Positions 1 to 6,998 of a stretch of 33,547 bases of DNA are shown in pieces (within the stretch, counting starts at the first letter, position 1; the number at the start of each line of letters is the position of its first letter). The position numbers and the translations under genes are program-made. Where the stretch lies: positions 1 through 33,547 of the forward strand of contig JBBQRG010000030.1 in NCBI GenBank assembly GCA_038215095.1, written 5' to 3'. This DNA is from DATACN01 sp038215095 (GTDB lineage Bacteria; Actinomycetota; Thermoleophilia; Solirubrobacterales; Thermoleophilaceae). A model generated the notes under the pieces. The model did no database searches, was not told the origin of the DNA, and worked only from the letters and a program-made list of their open reading frames with translations.

Positions 1-52
1 CGAGCACCTCCCGCTCCTGCTCGTCGAGTACCACCTCTGCACGCTTTGGCAT
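1..52 (-). CDS. Partial transposase N-terminus, IS630-like (runs off the left edge)
   Basis: Only the first 17 residues are in the window, read leftward from an ATG at 52 (MPKRAEVVLDEQEREVL). A strong AGGAGG ribosome site lies about 6 bases before it (59-64). The opening, a short basic start followed by an Asp/Glu-rich helix that leads into an HTH, resembles the N-termini of IS630-family transposases. The DDE domain would lie outside the window, so the family call is a pattern match on very few residues. It could also be another small HTH protein. No terminal inverted repeat or target duplication can be confirmed here. Confidence 0.45.
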   Translation of the reverse strand, partial: MPKRAEVVLDEQEREVL

Positions 53-93
53 GGCTGCCCTCCTATCGTCGCGGTCGCTGACGATGGAGTTCG

Positions 94-117
94 CCGCACA
101 GGCCCATGTGCCTGCGG
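94..117 (-). terminator. Possible hairpin terminator downstream of the small gene at 135
   Basis: CAGGC (99-103) pairs with GCCTG (110-114), and CCG (94-96) with CGG (115-117), around a 6-base loop and a 2-base bulge. It lies just past the stop of the leftward gene ending at 135. There is no clear U-tract, so it could equally be part of an insertion-sequence end. Confidence 0.3.
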
Positions 118-134
118 ACTAAGGACTCAGGTCA

Positions 135-353
135 CTAGGCGGCGTCGCGCAGCTCGGCCGGCGTGGGCGCGCGGCGGAGCTCGAGGCGGGCGGCGCGCGG
201 GCCTAGCTCGGCCGGCTGCGCCTCGCAGAACGCGATCGCCTCCAGCGTGCAGCCGCAGTCGCAGGCGAGGCGCTCGAAATCGTCTGGTTCGCCGTAGGCC
301 TCGAATTCCTCCGCGCAGGCTTGGTCGGAGCAGATGAGGATCGCGTAGAGCAT
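135..353 (-). CDS. Small cysteine-rich conserved hypothetical protein (72 aa)
   Basis: The function is not recognised. Read from the ATG at 353, the product has 72 residues with two cysteines near the N-terminus (C8, C13) and a CxCxC cluster at C31, C33 and C35. This arrangement could bind a metal such as zinc, but that is inference. A TTG at 392 is an alternative start giving 85 residues. It begins immediately after the stop codon of the upstream gene and has a GGAGG about 8 bases before it, so translational coupling from that start is also credible. The gene follows the 83-residue DUF6812-like gene on the same strand and probably shares its transcript. The N-terminus (hydrophobic strand, then acidic helix) looks like a compact soluble domain. 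Confidence 0.6.
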   Translation of the reverse strand: MLYAILICSDQACAEEFEAYGEPDDFERLACDCGCTLEAIAFCEAQPAELGPRAARLELRRAPTPAELRDAA

Positions 354-392
354 CGGGCGCCCATGCTCAGAGGGCGCTCGGACGGAATGCAA

Positions 393-644
393 CTACGCGC
401 CCTCCGAGGCGGGCACGATCAGGCGAATGTGGCGGCGCGCCAGCATCAGCACGGACGCCTTCCACTCCCGGCGTTCGCCGTCGAGCGAGGTCAGCGTGGC
501 GTTCTGGATCGTGAAGAACTCCTGGTCGCGCCGGTTCACGTGGTCGGACAGGCGCGAGCGGTAGCCCTCGCGCGGAAGGGTCAGCCGCCCCTCGATCCGG
601 TAGCGGTCGGTCTCCACCACCACGTCCTCTTGCCTCACGTCCAT
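393..644 (-). CDS. DUF6812-like conserved hypothetical protein (83 aa)
   Basis: The product is a small, charged, beta-strand-rich soluble protein with no signal peptide or membrane segment. The pattern (a strand around VVVETDRYRIEG, an Arg-rich loop, then a strand ending in IRLIVPA) resembles short actinobacterial DUF6812-type proteins, whose function is unknown. The start chosen is the ATG at 644. A GTG at 665 would add seven residues, and neither start has a good ribosome site, so a leaderless transcript is possible. It is transcribed divergently from the GntR regulator, with a short shared control region, and its stop abuts the next leftward gene. Confidence 0.6.
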   Translation of the reverse strand: MDVRQEDVVVETDRYRIEGRLTLPREGYRSRLSDHVNRRDQEFFTIQNATLTSLDGERREWKASVLMLARRHIRLIVPASEGA

Positions 645-684
645 AAGGCGCGTGATGGTACCCACCGCGAAAGGCGTCGCGGGT

Positions 685-711
685 GTACCTTTGATTGGTG
701 GAGAGGGGTAC
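685..711. promoter_or_regulatory. Candidate operator at the gntR start
   Basis: GTACC (685-689) and GGTAC (707-711) form an inverted repeat across the start of the regulator gene. Inside it, ACCTTTGATTGG (687-698) matches 10 of 12 bases of ACCTTCGAATGG, read on the minus strand at 6936-6947 in the kinase/permease intergenic region. It overlaps the proposed start codon, so binding would block gntR expression. Autoregulation is typical of FadR-type regulators but is inferred here. Confidence 0.35.
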
Positions 712-1429
712 TCCCAGCGGGCGCAGCCCTGCCCTCGAAGCGGTCTTCAAGCCGGTGCACCCGCCGACGACCTTCGAGGAGACGGTCGAGCGGCTGGGAA
801 CGGCGATCAGGCTGGGCCTGCTCGCGCCCGGCAGCAGGCTGCCGGCGGAGCGGGAGTTGGCCGAGGAGCTGAGCATCTCGCGCTCGACCCTGCGCCAGGC
901 GCTCACCACGCTCGTGCAGAGCGGCCACCTGACCTCGGTGCGCGGGCGCGCCGGGGGCACGTTCGTGGTCGAGGCGCCGCCGCTGTCGGAGGGCTCGCCG
1001 GGGGGCGAGCCGCTCGCCGAGGGTGCGCGCGCTGTGCTCGACATGCGCGTGGCGGTGGAGTGCGGCGCAACGCTGCTCGCGTGCGAGCGCGCGGGGGAGG
1101 CGGAGCTGGCGCTGCTCGACGGGCTGGTGGAGCACATGGGCGGGCACGTGCCCTTCGAGGACTACCGGCGCGCCGACGTGCGCTTCCACATCGGCGTGGC
1201 GGAGGCCGCGGGCTCGCCGGCGCTCGTGACCGCCATGACCGAGGTGCAGGGCCAGATGAGCGACCTGATCGCGCGGATCGCGCACCCCGAGGAGGTACTC
1301 ACGCGCTCGAACGACCAGCACCGTCGCCTCGTGGCCTGCCTGCGCAAGCACGAGGCCGGCCGCGCGGTGAGCGTGATGCGGCGTCACATCGAGGGAACCG
1401 AGCACATCCTCGCCGGCCTGATGGCGTAA
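698..1429 (+). CDS. FadR-subfamily GntR transcriptional regulator
   Basis: This is a DNA-binding ligand-responsive repressor or activator of about 243 residues. The N-terminal winged helix (about residues 25-92) carries the typical PAERELAEELSISRSTLRQAL helix-turn-helix. The C-terminal part (about 108-235) is an all-helical FCD domain with the expected metal/ligand histidines in FHIGVAEAAG, DQHRRLV and MRRHI. GTG at 698 was chosen as start; TTG at 695 is one codon earlier, and no clear ribosome site precedes either. The gene is divergent from the DUF6812-like gene and about 0.7 kb from the catabolic island at 2160-15411. Sequence similarity between its start region and the island's divergent promoters suggests it controls the island and itself. 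Its ligand cannot be read from the sequence. Confidence 0.88.
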   Translation: MERGTPSGRSPALEAVFKPVHPPTTFEETVERLGTAIRLGLLAPGSRLPAERELAEELSISRSTLRQALTTLVQSGHLTSVRGRAGGTFVVEAPPLSEGSPGGEPLAEGARAVLDMRVAVECGATLLACERAGEAELALLDGLVEHMGGHVPFEDYRRADVRFHIGVAEAAGSPALVTAMTEVQGQMSDLIARIAHPEEVLTRSNDQHRRLVACLRKHEAGRAVSVMRRHIEGTEHILAGLMA

Positions 1430-1449
1430 GTCGTTGTTATGCGACCCAA

Positions 1450-1475
1450 GGAGCTCTGGCTCTCCTCAGAGCGCC
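1450..1475. terminator. Possible bidirectional hairpin between convergent genes
   Basis: GCTCTG (1453-1458) pairs with CAGAGC (1467-1472) over an 8-base loop. Two further G-C pairs lie beyond a mismatch. It sits between the stop of gntR (1429) and the stop of the leftward gene at 1486, where a shared terminator is expected. No poly-U run is visible. Confidence 0.35.
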
Positions 1476-1485
1476 GCGATCCGTG

Positions 1486-2095
1486 TCAGCCGCCCGGGGG
1501 TATGCCCCGCACCTCGCGGACCTTCGGGATGCTGAAAGAGAACGTCGCCGCCTCGCACGTGGCGTCACCCTCCCCGCCGGCCGGAATGTTGCCCTGACCG
1601 CTCGCGGTGGAGCGACCGGCGTGCCCGGTCACCGTCCCCTTGTACAGGAACTCGGCATCGAAGGACGGCAGTGGGGCCGAGAAGGCGGTGCCGCGGAGGC
1701 GCACGGGGAACAGCATTTCGAATTGCTCGCTGAACGTTTGCTTGCCGCTGTAGGGGGTGTTGCATACGTGCTTGACGTAGGTGCCCAGCTCGTAGACATT
1801 CTTCCTGAGGTTGTTGGTCTTGATCACGATCGGCTCACCCTGGCTGGTCTTGCCGCGATAGGTCCTCCGTAGCACCACCTTGCACTTCTTCTTCTTGTGC
1901 CTCCTGGCGGTTTCGGCAGACGTCCGGGTAGCGCTGCCCGTGGCGCCCTGGCGCTTGGCCTTCTTGCAGGACGCCGTCTTGCTCGCTGACGGTGCTCGAC
2001 GGCGAGGATGCGGCGACAGCCGCGATCGGGACGAGCAGCGCAAACGCCACCATCCCGACGACGGGTACTAGGGCGAACGGCTTGAGGGAGCGCAT
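1486..2095 (-). pseudogene. Secreted basic protein gene interrupted by a frameshift
   Basis: Two reading frames must be joined to make one sensible protein. From the ATG at 2095 the first frame encodes a clear signal peptide (MRSLKPFALV, a hydrophobic core, then a VAASS cleavage region). The sense then moves to another frame near 1990-2010, where a Ser/Ala/Lys-rich stretch leads into a basic KKKKCK segment and a roughly 150-residue mature domain ending at the TGA at 1486-1488. One extra base (or two missing bases) in the 1990-2010 stretch explains it. The mature domain has three cysteines and predicted beta strands; its family is not recognised. The gene could be truly inactivated, or the indel could be a sequencing error. 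A hairpin overlapping the ribosome site lies just upstream. Confidence 0.6.
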
Positions 2096-2097
2096 GA

Positions 2098-2117
2098 GGC
2101 CTTCCTGGGGGAAGGCC
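2098..2117 (-). promoter_or_regulatory. Perfect 8-bp hairpin over the ribosome site of the secreted-protein gene
   Basis: GGCCTTCC (2098-2105) and GGAAGGCC (2110-2117) form a perfect stem with a 4-base loop. On the leftward transcript the 3' arm contains AGGAAGG, the only Shine-Dalgarno-like sequence, 4 bases before the ATG at 2095. The stem would hide the ribosome site. It may instead terminate the operon that ends at 2160, although no U-tract follows. Confidence 0.45.
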
Positions 2118-2159
2118 CACCGTACTCCTCATGGGATCGGGCTGCCGGTTTTTTCCCGC

Positions 2160-3524
2160 TTAGCCGCCCGGGACCCAGGTGTCCTTCGCGCCGCCGCCCT
2201 GGCCGCTGTTCACCACCATCGAGCCCCGCTCCAGCGCCACGCGCGACAGGCCGCCCTCCAGCACGTGCACGCCGCCGTCGCCCATCAGGGCGTAGGGCCG
2301 GAAGTCCACGTGGCGCGGCTCCAGCGCGCCCTCGATGACGGTCGGGTGCAGCGAGAGCGTGACGCGCTCCTGGGCCACGAAGGCGCCGGGGTCGCGGTCG
2401 ATCGCCGCGAGCGTCTGCTCGCGGGTCTTGTCGCCGGCCTCCTTCCAGAGCACCACGCCCTCGCCTCCCATCTCCCCGCGCGGCTTCAGCACCAGCTCGT
2501 CGAGGCGCTCCATCGCGTCCGCGCGCGCGGTCTCGTCGCCCAGCGCGTAGGAGGGGATCGACGGCAGCCGCGGCGCTTCGCCGAGGTAGAAGCGCACCAG
2601 CTCGTCCACGTAGGCGTGCACCAGCTTGTCGTCGGCGATGCCCGAGCCGGGCGCGTTCACGCAGGTGAGGTTGCCGCGACTGCAGGGCCCGAGCAGCGCC
2701 TGGCCCAGCGCGGTGGCGCTCCCGTCGGGGCCGGTGAAGCGGTCCTCGTCGGTGCGGTGGTAGACCACGTCCACCGCCCGCGCGCGCCCGTCGAGCCACG
2801 CCACGAGGCGGCCGTCGCGGTGCTCGAGGTCGGCAAGCGTCACGGCGGGCGCGCACAGCTCGCGCGCCATCCGCTGGTGCTCCCACCAGGCAGCTGCCTC
2901 CGGGCCCTCGCAGAGGGTGACCACCTGTGGGTCGTCCACGCCGCTCGGCGCCGCGTCCTGGAGCGCGACGCCCAGCTCGCCGAAGGCAAGCGACAGGTCG
3001 CTGCCGGGCGGCTCCAGTGGCAGCAGCCCGCCCATCAGCTCGCGCGCCACAACCGCGTAGGCCAGGCCCGAGGGCATTCGCAGCTGGTCCTCGATCACCA
3101 CGAAGCGTCCGTCGGGCGTGCGGACCACGTCGAGGCCCGCGATCGAGACCCAGAGCGGCGGCTCGGCGCCGCGCATGGCCGGCTCGTAGTGGGGCGAGCC
3201 CTCCACGAGGCCGCGCTCGATCACGCCGGCGTCGAACACGCGGCCCTCGCCGTACACGTCCGCCACAAAGGCCTCCATCGCCCGCAGCCGCTGCCCGATG
3301 CCCACCAGCAGCTCCGACCACTCGGCGCCGGTCAACAGGCGCGGCACCGGGTCCAGCGCGAACATCCCGTCGGAGGACGCGCCGAAGGTCACCGCGCGCT
3401 CGTGCAGGCGGCGCTTCAGCTCGGCGGCCGCACGCTCCGGGTCCAGCTCGCGCAGCAGGTCCGCGTAGTGCGAGCGCGGGCGGCCGTCCTCCTCGTAGGC
3501 CTCGTCGTAGGGGGCTTCGCTCAC
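2160..3524 (-). CDS. Circularly permuted ATP-grasp family protein (454 aa)
   Basis: The protein belongs to the circularly permuted ATP-grasp group (DUF404/DUF407 type), ATP-dependent carboxylate-amine ligases whose substrates are mostly unknown. Visible signatures are an E-D-Q-L-R strand near residue 148, a Lys/Gly-rich nucleotide loop LKPRGEMGGEGVVLW (about 340-356), the DFRPYALMGDGG strand (about 408), and the characteristic C-terminus GGLSRVALERGSMVVNSGQ followed by GGGAKDTW. Starts at a GTG one base after the stop of the flavoprotein gene, so it is almost certainly co-transcribed and coupled. Its usual partners (alpha-E domain and transglutaminase-like genes) are absent here. The context instead suggests a peptide-bond-forming step on an amine or amino acid, as inference only. 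Confidence 0.85.
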   Translation of the reverse strand: MSEAPYDEAYEEDGRPRSHYADLLRELDPERAAAELKRRLHERAVTFGASSDGMFALDPVPRLLTGAEWSELLVGIGQRLRAMEAFVADVYGEGRVFDAGVIERGLVEGSPHYEPAMRGAEPPLWVSIAGLDVVRTPDGRFVVIEDQLRMPSGLAYAVVARELMGGLLPLEPPGSDLSLAFGELGVALQDAAPSGVDDPQVVTLCEGPEAAAWWEHQRMARELCAPAVTLADLEHRDGRLVAWLDGRARAVDVVYHRTDEDRFTGPDGSATALGQALLGPCSRGNLTCVNAPGSGIADDKLVHAYVDELVRFYLGEAPRLPSIPSYALGDETARADAMERLDELVLKPRGEMGGEGVVLWKEAGDKTREQTLAAIDRDPGAFVAQERVTLSLHPTVIEGALEPRHVDFRPYALMGDGGVHVLEGGLSRVALERGSMVVNSGQGGGAKDTWVPGG

Positions 3525-3525
3525 G

Positions 3526-5997
3526 CTAGGCGCGTACGCGATCCCCGTCGGGGTCGAGCAGCGGCTCGGCCGCGACCGTGCCGGAGATCCAGCGGCCGAA
3601 GATCTCCACCTCGACCTGCCTGCCCTCCTCGGCGCGGTCCGGCGGCAGGTAGGCGTAGGCGATCGAGTGGCCCACCGTGTAGCCGTAGCCGCCGGTGGTC
3701 ACGCGGCCGGCGACCTCCCCGTCGATCCGGACCGGCTCGTTCCCGAGCGCAACAGAGCGCGGGTCGTCGAGTGCCAGGCAGCGCAGCCGGAAGCGCGGGC
3801 CGCGCTCCTTCGCCTCGGCCAGGGCGTCGCGGCCCACGAAGCCACCTTCCTTGTCGAGCTTCACGCAGAAGCCCACGCCGCCCTCGTAGGGCGTCTCGTC
3901 TGGGGTGACGTCGGCGCCCCAGACGCGGAAGCCCTTCTCCAGCCGCATCGAGTCGATGGCCCGGTAGCCGCCGGCCATCATCCCGTGCGAGCGGCCAGCC
4001 TCCCAGAGCGCGCGCCACAGGCCCACGCCGTACTCGGTCGGGCAGTAGAGCTCCCAGCCCAGCTCGCCCACGTAGGTCACGCGGAGGGCGCGCACGGGCA
4101 CGTCGCCGACGGTGATCTCGCGCAGGCTCATGTAGGGAAACGCCTCGTTGCCGAGGTCCTGCGGCGTGAGCGGCTGCAGGATGTCGCGGGAGCGCGGCCC
4201 CCAGATGCCGAAGCACGCGAAGGCTGACGTCACGTCGCGCACCTGCACGCCGCCGCCCTCGGGGAGGTGGCGCCGGATCCATTCGCGGTCGTGGTTGCCG
4301 AACGCTGTGCCGGTGACGATCGAGAAGCTCTCCTCGCCCAGCCGGCCCACGGTGAAGTCGCACTCGATGCCGCCGCGCTGGTTCAGCATCTGCGTGTAGG
4401 TGATCTTCCCGGCTTCGCGCGCCACCCGGTTGTCGCAGAGGCGCTCCAGCAGTTCAGCCGCCCCCGGGCCTGTGATCTCGAGCTTGGCGAACGAGCTCTC
4501 GTCGAAGATGGCCGCGCGCTCGCGGCAGGCCTCGTGCTCGGCCCCGATCGCGGGGGACCAGATCTGGCCGGCCCAGCCGCGCGGCCGCAGCGCCTCGTCG
4601 CCGTCGGCGGCGTTCGACTCGTACCAGTTGACGCGCTCCCAGCCGGACTTCTCGCCGAAGGCGGCGTCGTGCTCGCGGTGCCAGGCGTTGGCGGACGAGC
4701 TGCGCAGCGGCCGGCCCGCCTGCCGCTCGTAGTTCGGGTACTTGATGTCGTAGTAGGTCTCGTAGGTCTCGCGGACCCGCTTGAGCGTGTACGACGGCGA
4801 GCGGTAGTGGCGCCCGAAGCGCCTGATGTCCATCTGCCACAGGTCGAGGCCCGGCTCGCCCTCGGCGATCCACTCGGCCATCACCCGCCCGACGCCGCCG
4901 GCGCCCGCCAGCCCGTGCGCGCAGAAGCCGGCCGCCACGAACAGCCCACGCACCTCCGTCTCGCCCAGGCAGAACTCGTTGTCGGGCGTGAAGCCCTCGG
5001 GGCCGTTGATCATGCGCGTGACCAGCACGTCCTCCATCTGCGGAACGCGCGTGCGCGAGTTGGCCACGATCTCCTCGAAGCGGTCCCAGTCGTCGTCCAG
5101 CAGGCGGCCGTTGAAGTCCGGCGGGATGCTCTCGAAGCCGTTCTCGCCGGCACCGAGGAAGGCCGGCGCGGCCGGGCGCTCGTAGCCGCCCATGACGAGG
5201 CCGCCGCCCTCCTCGCGGAAGTACACGAGCAGGTCGGGGTCGCGCAGCGTGGGCAGCGGCTTCGACGGGTCCCGCTCGCGGAACGGCTGGGTGACGATGT
5301 ACTCGTGCGACATCGGCACCACCGGCACGCGCACGCCCGCCAGCCGCCCGACCTCGGCCGCGAACATGCCCGCCGCGTTCACCACCACCTCCGCCTCCAC
5401 GTCGCCGCGCTCGGTGCGCACGCCGCGGACGCGGCCCTCGCGGACGTCGATGCCGGTCACGCGCGTGGAGGTGAGGATCTGCGCGCCGGCCCGCCGCGCG
5501 CCGTCCGCCAGCGCGTAGGTCAGCTGCGACGGGTCGAGGTAGCCGTCGGTGGGCAGCCAGGCGCCGCCCACAACCCCCTCGGTGGACATGAGCGGGAACA
5601 GCTCCTTCGCCTCCTCCGGCGAGACCAGCTCCATCGGCAGCCCGAACGTCTTGGCCCAGCCCGCCTGGCGGCGCAGCTCCTCCATGCGCTGCTCGCTCGA
5701 GGCCAGCCGCACCCCGCCGCACTCGGTCCAGCCCGGGTCGAACTCCGACTCTGCGCCGAGCTCCCGGTAGAGCTCGACCGAGTACATCATCATCTTCGTG
5801 AGCGACACCGAGCCGCGCAGCTGGCCCACCAGCCCGGCCGAGTGGAAGGTGGATCCCGAGGTCAGCTGGTTGCGCTCCAGCAGCAGCACGTCGCCGAAGC
5901 CGAGCCGCGCCAGGTGGTAGGCGATCGACGTGCCGCCCACCCCGCCGCCGATGATCACGCAGCGCGTTGAGCCGGGCAGCTCACGCAGAGCCGCCAC
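3526..5997 (-). CDS. Dimethylglycine/sarcosine dehydrogenase-like FAD protein with GcvT domains (823 aa)
   Basis: This is a flavoprotein that oxidatively demethylates N-methyl amino acids and passes the one-carbon unit to tetrahydrofolate. The N-terminal DAO domain (about 1-365) has the dinucleotide motif GGGVGG at 17-22. His52 in SGSTFHSAGL sits where FAD is covalently attached in dimethylglycine dehydrogenases. A short FAO_M-type linker (about 368-425) is followed by a GCV_T folate domain and a C-terminal barrel, with the MRLEKGFRVWGADV and YEGGVGFCVKLDK stretches typical of the family. The length is normal. The GTG start at 5997 has an excellent GGAGGAGG site and overlaps the end of the kinase gene by 17 bases, so the two are one operon. 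Whether the substrate is dimethylglycine, sarcosine or another N-methyl amine cannot be decided. Confidence 0.88.
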   Translation of the reverse strand: MAALRELPGSTRCVIIGGGVGGTSIAYHLARLGFGDVLLLERNQLTSGSTFHSAGLVGQLRGSVSLTKMMMYSVELYRELGAESEFDPGWTECGGVRLASSEQRMEELRRQAGWAKTFGLPMELVSPEEAKELFPLMSTEGVVGGAWLPTDGYLDPSQLTYALADGARRAGAQILTSTRVTGIDVREGRVRGVRTERGDVEAEVVVNAAGMFAAEVGRLAGVRVPVVPMSHEYIVTQPFRERDPSKPLPTLRDPDLLVYFREEGGGLVMGGYERPAAPAFLGAGENGFESIPPDFNGRLLDDDWDRFEEIVANSRTRVPQMEDVLVTRMINGPEGFTPDNEFCLGETEVRGLFVAAGFCAHGLAGAGGVGRVMAEWIAEGEPGLDLWQMDIRRFGRHYRSPSYTLKRVRETYETYYDIKYPNYERQAGRPLRSSSANAWHREHDAAFGEKSGWERVNWYESNAADGDEALRPRGWAGQIWSPAIGAEHEACRERAAIFDESSFAKLEITGPGAAELLERLCDNRVAREAGKITYTQMLNQRGGIECDFTVGRLGEESFSIVTGTAFGNHDREWIRRHLPEGGGVQVRDVTSAFACFGIWGPRSRDILQPLTPQDLGNEAFPYMSLREITVGDVPVRALRVTYVGELGWELYCPTEYGVGLWRALWEAGRSHGMMAGGYRAIDSMRLEKGFRVWGADVTPDETPYEGGVGFCVKLDKEGGFVGRDALAEAKERGPRFRLRCLALDDPRSVALGNEPVRIDGEVAGRVTTGGYGYTVGHSIAYAYLPPDRAEEGRQVEVEIFGRWISGTVAAEPLLDPDGDRVRA

Positions 5998-6955
5998 GCG
6001 CCTCCTCCAGCCAGCCTTCGAAACGGGGATCGCGAGCGGTATCGGCCAGCCGCTCGAAGTGCTGGCTCGCGTAGCCGTCGAAGTCGAAGTCGAGGTCTGA
6101 GATGCCGCTCTGCACGACCCCCCACATGGCCTCGCGGAAGTCCGACATGAAGCGCATCAGGCGCAGCGTGGCGCGGCGGCGCGCGTCCGCCGGCTCGCCG
6201 AAGTACGCCTCCAGCAGGCGCGCCTCGTCGTCCTCTGACAGCTCGTTGTTCACCGCGAAGTTGCCGAGGTCGAAGTAGCGGTCGCCCATGCCGGCGTACT
6301 CCCAGTCCACGATCAGGACGCGGCCGTCCTCGTCCAGGAAGTTGGCGGCCAGCAGGTCGTCGTGACACGGCACCGGTTCGTGCTCGGCGCCCTCGAGCGC
6401 CTGCTCGATCGCCGCGGCGCGCTCCAGCGCCTGCGAGTACCCGTCGGGCAGCTCGACGGCGTTCTGCTCCGCGGTGGCGGCGTACTGCTCCACCACGCGG
6501 AAGGAGTCGAACTCGGTCGCAAGGGCTGCGCCGGAGTCGTGGAAGGTCCGCAGCGAGCGCGCCACGTGCTCCAGCACGTCCGGCTCCCGCAGCTCGGCGA
6601 TCTCCATCTGGCGCGCCACCACGAAGCAGGTCACGAGGCAGGGCGGGTCGTGCAGCATCGCCGCGACCTTCGGCGCGATGCCGAGCTTCGCGGCCTCGGT
6701 ATTGGCGCTGCATTCGGTATCGCGATCGATGCCGAGCTTGCCCGTGTCCTTGCCGGGCAGCCGCACGACGTAGTCGCCGCCGCCGAAGTTGACCTTGAAG
6801 TTGCGGTTGGTGATGCCGCCCTCCAGTGCCTGCACCACACCCTCGCTCGGGCCGAGCAGCGCGGACAGGCGGGCCACCGCCTCAGCCAGCTCCGGGATGA
6901 GCTTGCGTTCGTCCTGCACGTGGCTTACAGTCGCGCCATTCGAAGGTTGGATCAT
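5981..6955 (-). CDS. Choline/ethanolamine kinase-like phosphotransferase (APH fold)
   Basis: A kinase of the aminoglycoside-phosphotransferase fold, closest in pattern to LicA/choline-ethanolamine kinases, which phosphorylate the alcohol of choline or ethanolamine with ATP. The N-lobe has EGGITNRNFKV and YVVRLPG (the ATP-binding lysine is replaced by Arg, as in many relatives) and a KLGIDRDTE loop. The catalytic loop is CHDDLLAANFL, and the metal-binding segment is LIVDWEYAGMGDRYFDLGNF. The start taken is the ATG at 6955 (324 residues). An ATG at 7000 would overlap the divergent permease start, and a GTG at 6919 is also possible. It heads the leftward operon kinase, flavoprotein, ATP-grasp. 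The substrate is inferred, and it might be another amino alcohol. Confidence 0.8.
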   Translation of the reverse strand: MIQPSNGATVSHVQDERKLIPELAEAVARLSALLGPSEGVVQALEGGITNRNFKVNFGGGDYVVRLPGKDTGKLGIDRDTECSANTEAAKLGIAPKVAAMLHDPPCLVTCFVVARQMEIAELREPDVLEHVARSLRTFHDSGAALATEFDSFRVVEQYAATAEQNAVELPDGYSQALERAAAIEQALEGAEHEPVPCHDDLLAANFLDEDGRVLIVDWEYAGMGDRYFDLGNFAVNNELSEDDEARLLEAYFGEPADARRRATLRLMRFMSDFREAMWGVVQSGISDLDFDFDGYASQHFERLADTARDPRFEGWLEEARGGSA

Positions 6956-6968
6956 CACACCATTTGGT
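6936..6968. promoter_or_regulatory. Shared operator-like motif between the kinase and permease genes
   Basis: AAGGTTGG (6943-6950), seven bases, then CACC (6958-6961) recurs with the same spacing at 11239-11257; 15 of 19 positions agree as AAGGTTGGnnCAnCnCACC. The flanking CCATTCGAAGGT (6936-6947) resembles the site at gntR. A second palindrome, ACCATTTGGT (6959-6968), adjoins it. FadR-type regulators bind short palindromes of this general kind. The region must drive both the kinase operon and the permease. Confidence 0.5.
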
Positions 6969-6998
6969 CTCCCGTGGCAACACGAGGAAGGGGCTTGC

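Noticed and set aside
1992..3908. Long open frame on the plus strand across the ATP-grasp gene
   Set aside because: It is antisense to a gene with clear family motifs, is Arg/Ala/His-rich as expected for a shadow frame in high-GC DNA, and has no ribosome site or domain. The same holds for 4267-5970, 23625-25742 and 7827-10181.
6959..6968. ACCATTTGGT palindrome as an independent regulator site
   Set aside because: It is short, occurs only once in the island and adjoins the shared motif, so it is reported only as part of that site.
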